From: Methanobacterium sp. Maddingley MBC34
Lineage (GTDB): Archaea > Methanobacteriota > Methanobacteria > Methanobacteriales > Methanobacteriaceae
Length of the DNA stretch: 37,929 nt
Direction: 5' to 3'
Assembly: GCA_000309865.1 (NCBI GenBank)
Contig: AMGN01000019.1
Coordinates: 1 to 37,929, forward strand
The translations under genes were made by a program, and so were the position numbers. Below are positions 31,213-37,929 of this stretch, one piece after another. The notes under the pieces were generated by a model, which did no database searches, was not told the origin of the DNA, and saw nothing but the letters and a program-made list of their open reading frames with translations. How positions within the stretch are numbered: the first letter of the stretch is position 1; each line of letters opens with the position of its first letter.

Positions 31213-31377
31213 ATGTACCAGAAAGTAAATCGAAGCGAAGTCCTGAATAAAATGGGCCATGTATACGAACGCTTCCAGTTCTTATCCCGGACCCAATCCC
31301 TTACTGATGACCAGATAGAAGACATAAACCAGCATTTATCCCAGATCATAGAAGTACTTAACCAACCTAATTACTAG
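31213..31377 (+). CDS. Small conserved-looking protein (54 aa), function unknown
   Basis: This short frame encodes 54 residues with no hydrophobic segment. The composition is that of a real soluble helical protein, rich in Q, E, N and hydrophobics in a heptad-like order, with E-R-F-Q-F-L, then T-D-D-Q-I-E-D-I-N-Q-H-L and I-I-E-V-L. The ATG at 31213 has GGTGAT with a 4-nt spacer, identical in form to lemA and the nucleotidyltransferase here, and its own TATA box and upstream palindrome. Together these support a genuine gene. I do not recognise a family. Confidence 0.68.
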   Translation: MYQKVNRSEVLNKMGHVYERFQFLSRTQSLTDDQIEDINQHLSQIIEVLNQPNY

Positions 31378-31618
31378 CCATACAAGTAGTCATGGTTTAT
31401 TCTCCAGTAATTTGGTTATACAATATCTTAATTCCAATCTAATATCGAATTACATCGTAAACTACATATGAATATTGGAATAGAATATTTCCCCATATTA
31501 CCTGATTAAAAAATAACATTCATGTGAAATAAAAGGATATTTCTTCTATTAATTCTAAAAATTTGTTATTCAACAAAAAAGATTTAAAAATCGAATTGAA
31601 TGAATTTGTATGATTTAA

Positions 31619-32251
31619 ATGTGGATAGAAGTTATTTTATTTGCAGCAGCCTCCTTCTGGGTGGGTTTATCCGGTGCAATGGTCCCAGGACCCATGTTAA
31701 CTGTTACCATCTCTGATTCCCTTAAAAAGGGTTCCCGCGCCGGGCCCCTGGTAGTTCTGGGGCATGTTATTGCCGAGACTACTCTCATAATACTCCTGAT
31801 ACTGGGCCTGGGCTGGATTATTGGATCTCCGTGGGTGACCATGATCATCGGAGGGGTGGGAGGAGTGATGCTCATCTACATTGGCTACAGCATAGCCAGA
31901 TCCCCAGTGCCAGAAGAGATCCCAGGGGATGGTGAGCCAATTGAAAAAAGAGGATCAGTTTTAAGCGGGATAATTACCAGCGTAACCAATCCCTACTTCT
32001 ATCTATGGTGGGCCACTGTGGGCTGGGCCTTCATGCTCAAGGGAATAGAATTAGCTGGAATCATAGGAATTTTAAGTTTCCTGGTGGGCCACTGGGGAGC
32101 GGATCTCAGCTGGTTCAGTTTAGTTTCATTTTTCACCAGCAAAGGAAGGCATGTACTCCCTGGTAAACGTTACCATATCATAATGATGATTTGTGGAGTT
32201 TTCCTGGTGTTTTTAGGAATTTATTTCATTTACTCAACATTAATAGCCTGA
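31619..32251 (+). CDS. LysE family amino-acid exporter
   Basis: The 210-residue protein has six predicted helices and LysE/RhtB features: G-A-M-V-P-G-P-M-L-T-V-T-I in helix 1, S-L-K-K-G-S-R-A-G-P-L-V-V-L-G-H after it, and V-T-N-P-Y-F-Y-L-W-W in the second half. Members export amino acids or related small molecules; the substrate is not readable. The ATG at 31619 has no ribosome site; a TATA-like GATTTAAAAA lies about 35 nt upstream, so its leader is probably very short. Confidence 0.88.
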   Translation: MWIEVILFAAASFWVGLSGAMVPGPMLTVTISDSLKKGSRAGPLVVLGHVIAETTLIILLILGLGWIIGSPWVTMIIGGVGGVMLIYIGYSIARSPVPEEIPGDGEPIEKRGSVLSGIITSVTNPYFYLWWATVGWAFMLKGIELAGIIGILSFLVGHWGADLSWFSLVSFFTSKGRHVLPGKRYHIIMMICGVFLVFLGIYFIYSTLIA

Positions 32252-32358
32252 AATTCCAGATATTATCTGTTTATGCTGCAGAACATACTAATTAACTTGA
32301 ATTTCCGTATTAAATTTAATGAATAAATTGTAATTATTTAAGTTATTATTCCCTATTA

Positions 32359-33153
32359 ATGAACATGAAAGCTGTTGTTTTCGATAACTCCGGAACCCTC
32401 ATATCCCGGTATAGGGCTATTAAAGACCTTAATAGTGGATTTATCCATGATCACATCAGTTCCATTGACCTGGTTGATAAGAATCCTCACCGAGCCCTGG
32501 TAGTCCTTCAGACTGACCCTTCCACATGTCTTGCCAATGCCAGACCAGATCAAACCATTCACCAATTTATAGTACGAAACCGGGTTCCCTTTGACATAAG
32601 TTATTCCCCCTCCGATATCAAGAAAGAGGATGTATTAACTCTTATTAAAAATGAAAATGCTAAAATTAGTGATATTCAGGATACCATCCAAGCTGTGGTT
32701 GAAAAAGAATATAACGTGCAGATATGCAGTGGATCTGGCTTCGTAATGAACACCAAAACGGGTCATATTGAATTTACCATCACTGCCGGAGGTAAAATTT
32801 TTCCGGAAGTTCCAGGAGTGGTTGAAGAACTCAAAAAAAGATCCTTCCACATCTATGTGGCCTCAGGAGATAGGATGAAGTCTCTGGAGGAACTTGCCAG
32901 TTTCATTAACATTCCCTCAGAGAATGTTTTCGGAACCGCAGATTCCTGGAGAAAAAAGGAAATTGTGGCAGGACTTAAAAGGCGATACAAGGTGATGATG
33001 GTAGGTAACAGTGCCAACGATATCCTGGCACTTAAAGAAGCAGATGTGGGCGTTTTAACCACACAGCAAAATGATGAAACATCTGAAAAGGTTTTTAATG
33101 CCGCTGATGTAGTGGTAAGTAATATTAAAGAGATTCTGGATATTGATTTTTAA
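32359..33153 (+). CDS. HAD-superfamily protein with D-N-S-G-T motif
   Basis: The 264-residue protein has HAD motifs in order: motif I V-V-F-D9-N-S11-G-T-L, motif II V-A-S-G-D, a Lys region, and motif IV V-G-N-S-A-N-D-I-L-A-L-K-E-A-D-V-G-V. The usual second Asp of motif I (D-x-D-G-T) is Ser, and motif IV reads like the hinge of P-type ATPases. This recalls the soluble P-type-ATPase-like HAD proteins known from methanogens. Phosphotransfer chemistry is likely; the substrate is unknown. A TATA-like TTATTTAAG lies 21-27 nt before the two in-frame ATGs (32359 and 32365), suggesting leaderless translation. Confidence 0.85.
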   Translation: MNMKAVVFDNSGTLISRYRAIKDLNSGFIHDHISSIDLVDKNPHRALVVLQTDPSTCLANARPDQTIHQFIVRNRVPFDISYSPSDIKKEDVLTLIKNENAKISDIQDTIQAVVEKEYNVQICSGSGFVMNTKTGHIEFTITAGGKIFPEVPGVVEELKKRSFHIYVASGDRMKSLEELASFINIPSENVFGTADSWRKKEIVAGLKRRYKVMMVGNSANDILALKEADVGVLTTQQNDETSEKVFNAADVVVSNIKEILDIDF

Positions 33154-33176
33154 ATGGCTATTGATTTAATCCACTT
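33141..33176. repeat. Degenerate 18-bp tandem repeat across a stop codon
   Basis: TATTGATTT starts units at 33141 and 33159, and a third related TTTGATTTTTAAT begins near 33175. The first unit contains the stop codon of the HAD gene (33151-33153). Confidence 0.6.
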
Positions 33177-33317
33177 TGATTTTTAATCTATTAATTTATT
33201 AATATGTTTTTTTTAATGGTTTTTAATGAATTTGTAGATTCCACAGGACTATTAACTCAACAGGACATGACCATTCATAGCTGATTATCTACTCAAAATT
33301 AATTTAACCCCAAATAA

Positions 33318-33938
33318 TCAGTGGTAACGTTTCAGTAAAGGGATAATAAGATAAACAAGACTGGACCAACCGTACCCTAATTCTTTCATAAATGGGAGGA
33401 ATGTGATTCCCAGAGCAAGCAGGGAAATTACCGGTAACATTAAATTAGCCCTTAAGCTTGATTTTCGCATTTCATAATCAAAACCATCCACCAGTCCACT
33501 GTTGAGTGCGTGACGCCAGTTTAGGAATAATAGAAATCCTATGGCAAAAAGATTCAGGTCGAAAAATATGTTGGGAATCTGGAAATTCCCGTATTCCCCT
33601 ACAAAGAATGCTGAAAAGGGGACTAATGCCACGAAAAGTAGCCAGATGACAATTATCCATAGTAAAGTGCCATCTGCTCTTTTAATCCGGTTGAACTGGA
33701 CATGGTTGATTCTCCAAAAAACAGTCAGCAGAATAAAACTGATAAAGTAACTGTAAAAATTAGGCAAAAGGTCCAGAAGGGCCCGATAAAGGCTGGCCTC
33801 AGTGGGGTTGGCTATGGAGGGCACTGCAATTCCCAGAACCAGGAGGGTCATGGCTATTGCAAAAACACCATCCACCAGGGTTTCTATGCGCCGAGCACTG
33901 ATCCCAGGGGATTTTATTGTATCTTCATTATCCTTCAA
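33318..33938 (-). CDS. TMEM175-like (DUF1211) ion channel subunit
   Basis: The 206-residue protein has about six helices and the family hallmark after the first Arg: A-R-R-I-E-T-L-V-D-G-V-F-A-I-A-M-T-L-L-V-L. Prokaryotic TMEM175 proteins are K+ channels with one repeat per subunit, forming tetramers. The usual R-x3-F-S-D motif reads R-I-E-T-L-V-D here. The start is TTG at 33938 with GAGGGG 9 nt upstream; a longer in-frame version from 33959 would include this site. It follows the DUF6790 gene with a 27-bp gap and is probably co-transcribed. Confidence 0.85.
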   Translation of the reverse strand: MKDNEDTIKSPGISARRIETLVDGVFAIAMTLLVLGIAVPSIANPTEASLYRALLDLLPNFYSYFISFILLTVFWRINHVQFNRIKRADGTLLWIIVIWLLFVALVPFSAFFVGEYGNFQIPNIFFDLNLFAIGFLLFLNWRHALNSGLVDGFDYEMRKSSLRANLMLPVISLLALGITFLPFMKELGYGWSSLVYLIIPLLKRYH

Positions 33939-33965
33939 AATGTTTGACCCCTCTAACAACTCAGG

Positions 33966-34496
33966 TTATAATGACCTTTCCAAACTCTTAATGGCACTAC
34001 GCACTGCTCTTTCTTCCATGATTCTGTAGGCCACCAGGAGGCCAATTAAAAGTAAGGGTACCAGTATGTCCAGAACCAGAACCGCACCTGCATTTCCAGA
34101 AGCGTAGTTACCTGTTACAAAGAGGTTGCTTATATGGCCCATGGCATCCCCCAGGAGGAATATGGAAACTCCTATGACAGTGGCTGTCCAGAAATTGCCC
34201 CTGATCCAGATGCATAATATTCCCAGAACCCCAAATGCCAGGTTGGCAAAGGCCACTTCCTGTTGAAATGGACTTCCCGGAGCCCATCCAATGGATGAAG
34301 CCACATGGTTGGCGAAGAAGGAATGCCCAATAGAAGCCCATATGGAACCAAATCCTACAGTGATGACCAGTAAGGAGAGTAAAGTTATTCCCACTATTCT
34401 TTTGGTGGTTAAAACTCGTTTAGAATAAAATTGAATCCCAATCATTATTAATGCGCCAATTATCCCCAGTATCAGCCATGTGTAAGCTGTATCCAT
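33966..34496 (-). CDS. DUF6790-like membrane protein
   Basis: The 176-residue protein has five or so helices and an internal signature I-G-H-S-F-F-A-N-H-V-A-S-S-I-G-W-x-P-G-S-P-F-Q-x-E-V-A-F-A-N-L-A-F-G that I associate with DUF6790. Function is unknown. The ATG has GAGAGGGG 6 nt upstream. It is the first gene of a likely operon with the TMEM175-like channel, so a link with membrane potential or K+ is possible but not shown. Confidence 0.75.
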   Translation of the reverse strand: MDTAYTWLILGIIGALIMIGIQFYSKRVLTTKRIVGITLLSLLVITVGFGSIWASIGHSFFANHVASSIGWAPGSPFQQEVAFANLAFGVLGILCIWIRGNFWTATVIGVSIFLLGDAMGHISNLFVTGNYASGNAGAVLVLDILVPLLLIGLLVAYRIMEERAVRSAIKSLERSL

Positions 34497-34608
34497 TTAA
34501 AACCCCTCTCTTATCTAGCATTTAATTGCAGATAAAAAATTAACACTCTAATATTTGCGTTTTATTCTCATTTATTTAATACCTTGGTCTGGGGGAAAAA
34601 TGGAAAAA

Positions 34609-34618
34609 TTTATAAACG
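34609..34618 (-). promoter_or_regulatory. TATA box upstream of the DUF6790/TMEM175 pair
   Basis: TTTATAAATT on the minus strand with a purine-rich GAAAGT just upstream is a good archaeal promoter core, with a predicted start near 34585 and a leader of about 90 nt. The core is itself palindromic, so plus-strand use cannot be excluded. Confidence 0.45.
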
Positions 34619-34631
34619 ACTTTCTGCACCC

Positions 34632-34650
34632 CATAAACAGCTTGTTTATG
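34632..34650. promoter_or_regulatory. Perfect 8-bp inverted repeat (operator candidate)
   Basis: CATAAACA-GCT-TGTTTATG is a perfect inverted repeat centred about 28 bp upstream of the minus-strand TATA core (34609-34618). On the plus strand it would sit at the start point of that same core. Confidence 0.45.
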
Positions 34651-34738
34651 AGTTAAAAGAGCCCATTGTATGATGATATCAATTTATAATTTTAAATTTT
34701 ATGGATATTTTATAGAAATTTTATTGATTATAATTTTT

Positions 34739-35842
34739 TTATAGATTTATTAACTCATATTTTCCAAATCCCAGTCCAACTTCTTCTGCATATTCCAACA
34801 ACACCCTTCCATCAACACCTTCCCACACTCCTCTGAATTTATCGCCTCCTTTATGGTGTTGATGTTCAAGCAGGGAGTTTTCCAATCCCGCCTGCTGATT
34901 CACCAGATCATAACTTGCCATATCCAATGCCACTGGATCCTTGGATGCCAGTATTCCAATATCCGGAACTATGGGAGCATCACTGAATGCTTCACAGTCA
35001 CAGTCTGGTGTAATGTCCATAAGGAAGTTAATGTAACCAATTTTTCCCCTTTTATTTTTGACTGCCCCGTAGGCGTATTCCACCATCATTTCCATGAATT
35101 CAGGTAATGAATCGGAATCCAACTCTATGGCCGATTCAGGGCATGTGGCCAGACAGTTATTGCAGGCTACACATGCTTCCAGATCTATCACTGCTTTACC
35201 TTCTACCAGTGACATGATTGATAAGGGACAGGAACCAATACATGTCCCGCAACCGTTACAATTATCGGTTATCACTGGTTGAGCACACTTGTGCTGTTCA
35301 ATTTTCCCAGGGGATGATGCGCATCCCATGGCCAGATTCTTAATTGCCCCTCCAAAACCACTCATCCCGTGTCCCTTGAAGTGGGATAAAACCAGCATAC
35401 TATCAGATTTTTCAATGTCTCCTGCGATTTTAACTGTCTGGAAATGTTTCAACCCTACTTCCACTGGAATCCAATTATCTCCACTAATTCCATCGGCAAT
35501 AATTACAGGGGCCCCGGTAACTGCGTAAGCAAAACCGTTTTTTATGGCGGTCTGGAGATGGTCAACTGAGTTATGGCGACTACCATAATAAAGCGTGTTA
35601 GTATCAGTTAGGAAAGGTTTAGCCTGTATATTCAAAGTTTTTTCCACTACGGCACTTACCAGAACAGGTTTGAGATATGTATCGTTTCCCCTTTCCCCAA
35701 AGTGAAGTTTTATGGCAGTTAGATCATCCTTCTGGATGAAGTCCCCAAATCCTGCCAGTCCAAATAACTGTTTTATTTTACTGGTCTTGTTTTCTCCCTG
35801 GTTTCGGGACCGAAAATTAGAGAAATACACTTCACTAGACAT
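34739..35842 (-). CDS. DUF362 protein with two [4Fe-4S] motifs
   Basis: The 367-residue protein has an N-terminal DUF362 domain (A-I-K-L-H-F-G-E-R-G-N, T-D-T-N-T-L-Y, H-F-K-G-H-G-M-S-G-F-G-G-A-I-K-N-L-A-M-G), then a ferredoxin insert (about 185-240) with C-x2-C-x2-C-x3-C twice (C-N-G-C-G-T-C-I-G-S-C-P and C-V-A-C-N-N-C-L-A-T-C-P), and a return to DUF362 (D-P-V-A-L-D). The family is common in anaerobes and probably handles electrons, but the reaction is not known to me. It follows the TIM-barrel gene by 37 bp, probably as one operon. Confidence 0.9.
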   Translation of the reverse strand: MSSEVYFSNFRSRNQGENKTSKIKQLFGLAGFGDFIQKDDLTAIKLHFGERGNDTYLKPVLVSAVVEKTLNIQAKPFLTDTNTLYYGSRHNSVDHLQTAIKNGFAYAVTGAPVIIADGISGDNWIPVEVGLKHFQTVKIAGDIEKSDSMLVLSHFKGHGMSGFGGAIKNLAMGCASSPGKIEQHKCAQPVITDNCNGCGTCIGSCPLSIMSLVEGKAVIDLEACVACNNCLATCPESAIELDSDSLPEFMEMMVEYAYGAVKNKRGKIGYINFLMDITPDCDCEAFSDAPIVPDIGILASKDPVALDMASYDLVNQQAGLENSLLEHQHHKGGDKFRGVWEGVDGRVLLEYAEEVGLGFGKYELINL

Positions 35843-35872
35843 TTTAAAACCCCATCATCCAATTTTTTAATG

Positions 35873-35897
35873 ATTCATATCATTTATTCATATCATT
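35873..35897. repeat. 12-bp tandem repeat across a stop codon
   Basis: ATTCATATCATT occurs at 35873-35884 and 35886-35897 (period 13). On the minus strand the repeat covers the last codons and the stop of the TIM-barrel gene. Confidence 0.85.
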
Positions 35898-36644
35898 ATT
35901 TTCAAGTTCAATAAGGACATTTCTACTTTTTATAACATTATCATAATTGTCTAATTCAATGATACCCCGATCAATGCCATTAATCAGGTTCAGATCAAGT
36001 GTTCCATCACCCAAGGCCAGATGCTGATCTTTATCCCCGTTATTATCACTTAAATGATAGTAATGAGTTTTTTCAAGTTCCAAAAATGAAGCGGGATGGT
36101 TGGTTGTGTTGGCATGGCCCATATCTACCGTGGCATGACATCCACATTGATCCAGGAAGTAAGAATGTTCCTGTGCCGTATTACAGAAGTAAGCATAGCG
36201 CGATGGCATGTTTTCAACTGATAAAATAACTCCGATCTCTTCTGCGTATTGATTTGCCTCTTTTAAAGTTTCAATGGCAAAATATTTGCCCATTTCCCTA
36301 ATTCTATCTTCTAGTCTGTGTATCATCCCAGGATGAGTGGTTATGGCTTCTGCCCCTATTTTTGATGCCAAATCCACTGTTTCGGTAATTTGGCGGAGAG
36401 TTTCCTCTCGAATACCTGGATTCATACTGGCAGGGTTTAGATCTATGGTGGGAGCATGCAGAAAAACATCCACATCATAAGAAGTGAATATTTCCAGACC
36501 TTCTCCCTGGCTAAGAATATTTCTGGGCCAGTAAGGACCTTCACAGAGTATTTCCATAAGATCAAATCCATCCACGGTTGCTTTGTCCAGAAAATCTTCA
36601 AATGACTTCATGAAAAGAGCCAGAGTTGAAAATCCAATTTTCAT
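35880..36644 (-). CDS. Sugar phosphate isomerase/epimerase-like TIM-barrel protein
   Basis: The 254-residue protein belongs to the xylose-isomerase-like/AP endonuclease family 2 barrel. Metal-ligand candidates are in the expected order: D-L-M-E-I-L, F-L-H-A-P, T-H-P-G, S-V-E-N-M, A-T-V-D-M-G-H-A-N and H-L-S-D-N-N-G-D-K-D-Q-H-L-A-L-G-D-G, ending with I-E-L-E. It could be an epimerase or an endonuclease IV relative; the H-L-S-D-N...H-x-x-L-G-x-G pattern fits the isomerase side. No ribosome site is seen before the ATG at 36644. It is probably co-transcribed with the DUF362 gene. Confidence 0.85.
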   Translation of the reverse strand: MKIGFSTLALFMKSFEDFLDKATVDGFDLMEILCEGPYWPRNILSQGEGLEIFTSYDVDVFLHAPTIDLNPASMNPGIREETLRQITETVDLASKIGAEAITTHPGMIHRLEDRIREMGKYFAIETLKEANQYAEEIGVILSVENMPSRYAYFCNTAQEHSYFLDQCGCHATVDMGHANTTNHPASFLELEKTHYYHLSDNNGDKDQHLALGDGTLDLNLINGIDRGIIELDNYDNVIKSRNVLIELENNDMNK

Positions 36645-36790
36645 ATTAAATATTTTAAAAAGTAATTCTGATATATTTTTCTAAATTCATCGCCCAGTAT
36701 AAGAATTTTCATTTAGTTTAATCTCCTTTGAAAGAAGAGATTCTCCCATTGCTACGTAATTTTTTTTTGTTCAAGTTTTAGGGTAACCCC

Positions 36791-36802
36791 AACCTTTATA
36801 TG
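36791..36802 (+). promoter_or_regulatory. TATA box for the padR gene
   Basis: The CTTTATATGG core within this stretch is TATA-like and predicts a start near 36825, between the two GATATATC copies. Confidence 0.5.
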
Positions 36803-36805
36803 GAA

Positions 36806-36849
36806 AGTGGATATATCTAATTAAACTATGTCGAAAAGTGATATATCAA
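36806..36849. promoter_or_regulatory. Twin GATATATC sites before padR
   Basis: The palindrome GATATATC occurs at 36810-36817 and 36840-36847, exactly 30 bp apart, each preceded by GAAA(A)GTG. The pair flanks the predicted start and is a candidate binding site for the PadR protein itself. Confidence 0.55.
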
Positions 36850-36876
36850 TTATTAAAATAGTGAGGTGTGAAGTGG

Positions 36877-37395
36877 ATGGATGATGAGTCAACTAAAGAA
36901 AAGCCTCCTGAAGATTCAAGGGATAATCTTCCCGCAGATGAACTTGAAAAAATCGAATTTAAAAAGTCGCGTGGATACTACCGTGATGCAATGGATAGCC
37001 AAGACTTATTTGGAAATTTAGATCAATTCGAAAAAAAACTGGTTAGAGGAGTTATGAGAGGCTCGGGACCCATAATAATGCTCTGGCTCATTAGTAAAAA
37101 GGGACAGCATGGTTATGAGATTATGACCCAGCTCCACGAGTCATCCCCATTCAGAGATAAAATAAAAATGCCCAGCGCAAGCATCATCTACCCCAAACTA
37201 CACCAGCTTGAAAAGAAAGGCCTTATAAAGGGTACCTGGGAAACCCATGGCAAAAGAAAAGTTAAATATTATGAAATAACCCCAGAAGGGGTTAAAACTC
37301 TTGAAAAGGTAAGAAGTTTCTTTAAAGCCCGGGAAAATCACCTTTACGAAGATTTTCTAGAAGACGTGATGTGTATAAAAAATAATAGGAGTTAA
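36877..37395 (+). CDS. PadR family transcriptional regulator
   Basis: The roughly 172-residue protein has an acidic, disordered-looking N-terminal extension (about 1-55), then a PadR winged helix (about 65-150): I-I-M-L-W-L-I-S-K-K-G-Q-H-G-Y-E-I-M-T-Q-L, P-S-A-S-I-I-Y-P-K-L-H-Q-L-E-K-K-G-L-I-K-G-T-W and R-K-V-K-Y-Y-E-I-T-P-E-G. PadR proteins often repress transporter genes next to them, and the ABC ATPase starts 4 bp downstream. The ATG at 36877 has GAGGTG 8 nt upstream; an in-frame GTG at 36868 overlaps the site. Confidence 0.92.
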   Translation: MDDESTKEKPPEDSRDNLPADELEKIEFKKSRGYYRDAMDSQDLFGNLDQFEKKLVRGVMRGSGPIIMLWLISKKGQHGYEIMTQLHESSPFRDKIKMPSASIIYPKLHQLEKKGLIKGTWETHGKRKVKYYEITPEGVKTLEKVRSFFKARENHLYEDFLEDVMCIKNNRS

Positions 37396-37399
37396 CGGT

Positions 37400-37929
37400 A
37401 TGAAATATGCCATTGAAACCTCTAATCTCACCAAAATATATGGTGATTTTAAAGCAGTTGATGCTTTAGACTTGAATGTCAAAAATAAAAGCATATTCGG
37501 ATTTTTAGGCCCTAATGGTGCTGGTAAAACAACTACCATAAAAATGCTCACCTGTCTTATTCCCCCTACTTCAGGTACAGCCAAAGTAGCAGGATACGAT
37601 ATTATTAAATCACCAGATGATGTTCGCCAAAAAATTGGAATGGTACCACAACTGGTAAGTTTATACGGTGATCTCACTGCACGGGAAAATGCCGAACTAT
37701 GTGCAGATTATTACGGAATGCCCCGGGACCTTAAGGAACAGAGAATTGATGAGTTGATGGAACTGGTGGACATTAAGTATGCTGAAAATAAGATGGTTAA
37801 GCAGATGTCCGGTGGACAGAAGCAAAAAGTATCGGTAGTTGCCAGCCTGGTACATCAGCCAGATATTCTGTTTTTGGATGAACCTACCATTGGTCTTGAT
37901 CCAACCACCAAAAGCGTGCTATGGGATTT
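37400..37929 (+). CDS. ABC transporter ATP-binding protein (3' end outside window)
   Basis: The frame is open to the window edge, with 176 residues visible. It shows Walker A F-L-G-P-N-G-A-G-K-T-T-T, the Q-loop M-V-P-Q, signature M-S-G-G-Q-K-Q-K (Leu to Met at the first position) and Walker B I-L-F-L-D-E-P-T-I-G-L-D-P. It is of the DrrA/CcmA-like drug or lipid export type, whose permease is usually the next gene. The ATG at 37400 has AGGAG about 9 nt upstream, overlapping the padR stop region. It probably forms a PadR-controlled export operon. Confidence 0.93.
   Translation, partial: MKYAIETSNLTKIYGDFKAVDALDLNVKNKSIFGFLGPNGAGKTTTIKMLTCLIPPTSGTAKVAGYDIIKSPDDVRQKIGMVPQLVSLYGDLTARENAELCADYYGMPRDLKEQRIDELMELVDIKYAENKMVKQMSGGQKQKVSVVASLVHQPDILFLDEPTIGLDPTTKSVLWD

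Overview
The window looks like chromosomal DNA from a mesophilic methanogenic archaeon of the Methanobacteriales, most likely Methanobacterium or a close relative. The coding evidence is a nitrogenase-like CfbD for coenzyme F430, a CoM/CoB-type fumarate reductase A subunit, phosphoseryl-tRNA synthetase (SepRS), CTP-dependent riboflavin kinase, a near full-length MthK-type K+ channel and many single-gene archaeal transcription units. Intergenic DNA is very AT-rich, with TATA boxes and U-rich gene ends. Many genes have a GGTGAT- or GAGGTG-type ribosome binding site 4-8 nt before the start; others have a TATA box only 25-30 nt upstream of the ATG and look leaderless. No phage, transposase, CRISPR array or rRNA was seen. 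One tRNA is present, tRNA-Arg(GCG).

Layout. 1-2.1 kb (minus): a DUF2207 membrane protein (cut by the window edge) after lemA. 2.5-4.3 kb: an exported serine beta-lactamase-fold protein behind a repeat-rich promoter. 4.4-8.8 kb (plus): an ion-transport block with a Na+/K+-ATPase-like P2-type pump, a small Ser-rich single-pass protein and an MthK-type RCK channel. 8.9-12.3 kb (minus): sfsA, two related membrane proteins of unknown role (the longer ends in a zinc ribbon) and an exported M14-like metallopeptidase. 12.5-17 kb (plus): cfbD, a nucleotidyltransferase-cupin fusion, hisH and an AIR-synthase-like protein. 17.2-19.2 kb: a pilin-like protein, a PAP2-like membrane protein, a HIT protein and the tRNA.

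19.4-24.8 kb: divergent tfrA and sepS, a broken endonuclease V gene, then ribK and ribB for riboflavin/FMN. 25-30 kb (minus): a CobB/CobQ-like protein with swapped domain order, gatA, a zinc ribbon-thioredoxin membrane protein and a DUF1624 protein. 30.1-33.2 kb (plus): an alanine dehydrogenase-family protein, a 54-codon small gene, a LysE exporter and an atypical HAD protein. 33.3-36.6 kb (minus): a DUF6790/TMEM175 pair and a DUF362 ferredoxin/TIM-barrel pair. 36.9 kb to the end (plus): a PadR regulator followed by an ABC-transporter ATPase, cut by the window edge.

The most unexpected structure is non-coding. At least a dozen intergenic spots carry short tandem duplications with periods of about 11-21 bp, several overlapping a stop or start codon. 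Other points worth checking are the pump/channel block with altered cation-site residues, a changed residue in the MthK Ca2+ site, a zinc-ribbon module used at opposite ends of two proteins, the endonuclease V pseudogene, and the swapped-order CobB/CobQ protein. No clear new multi-gene defence or mobile system is visible.
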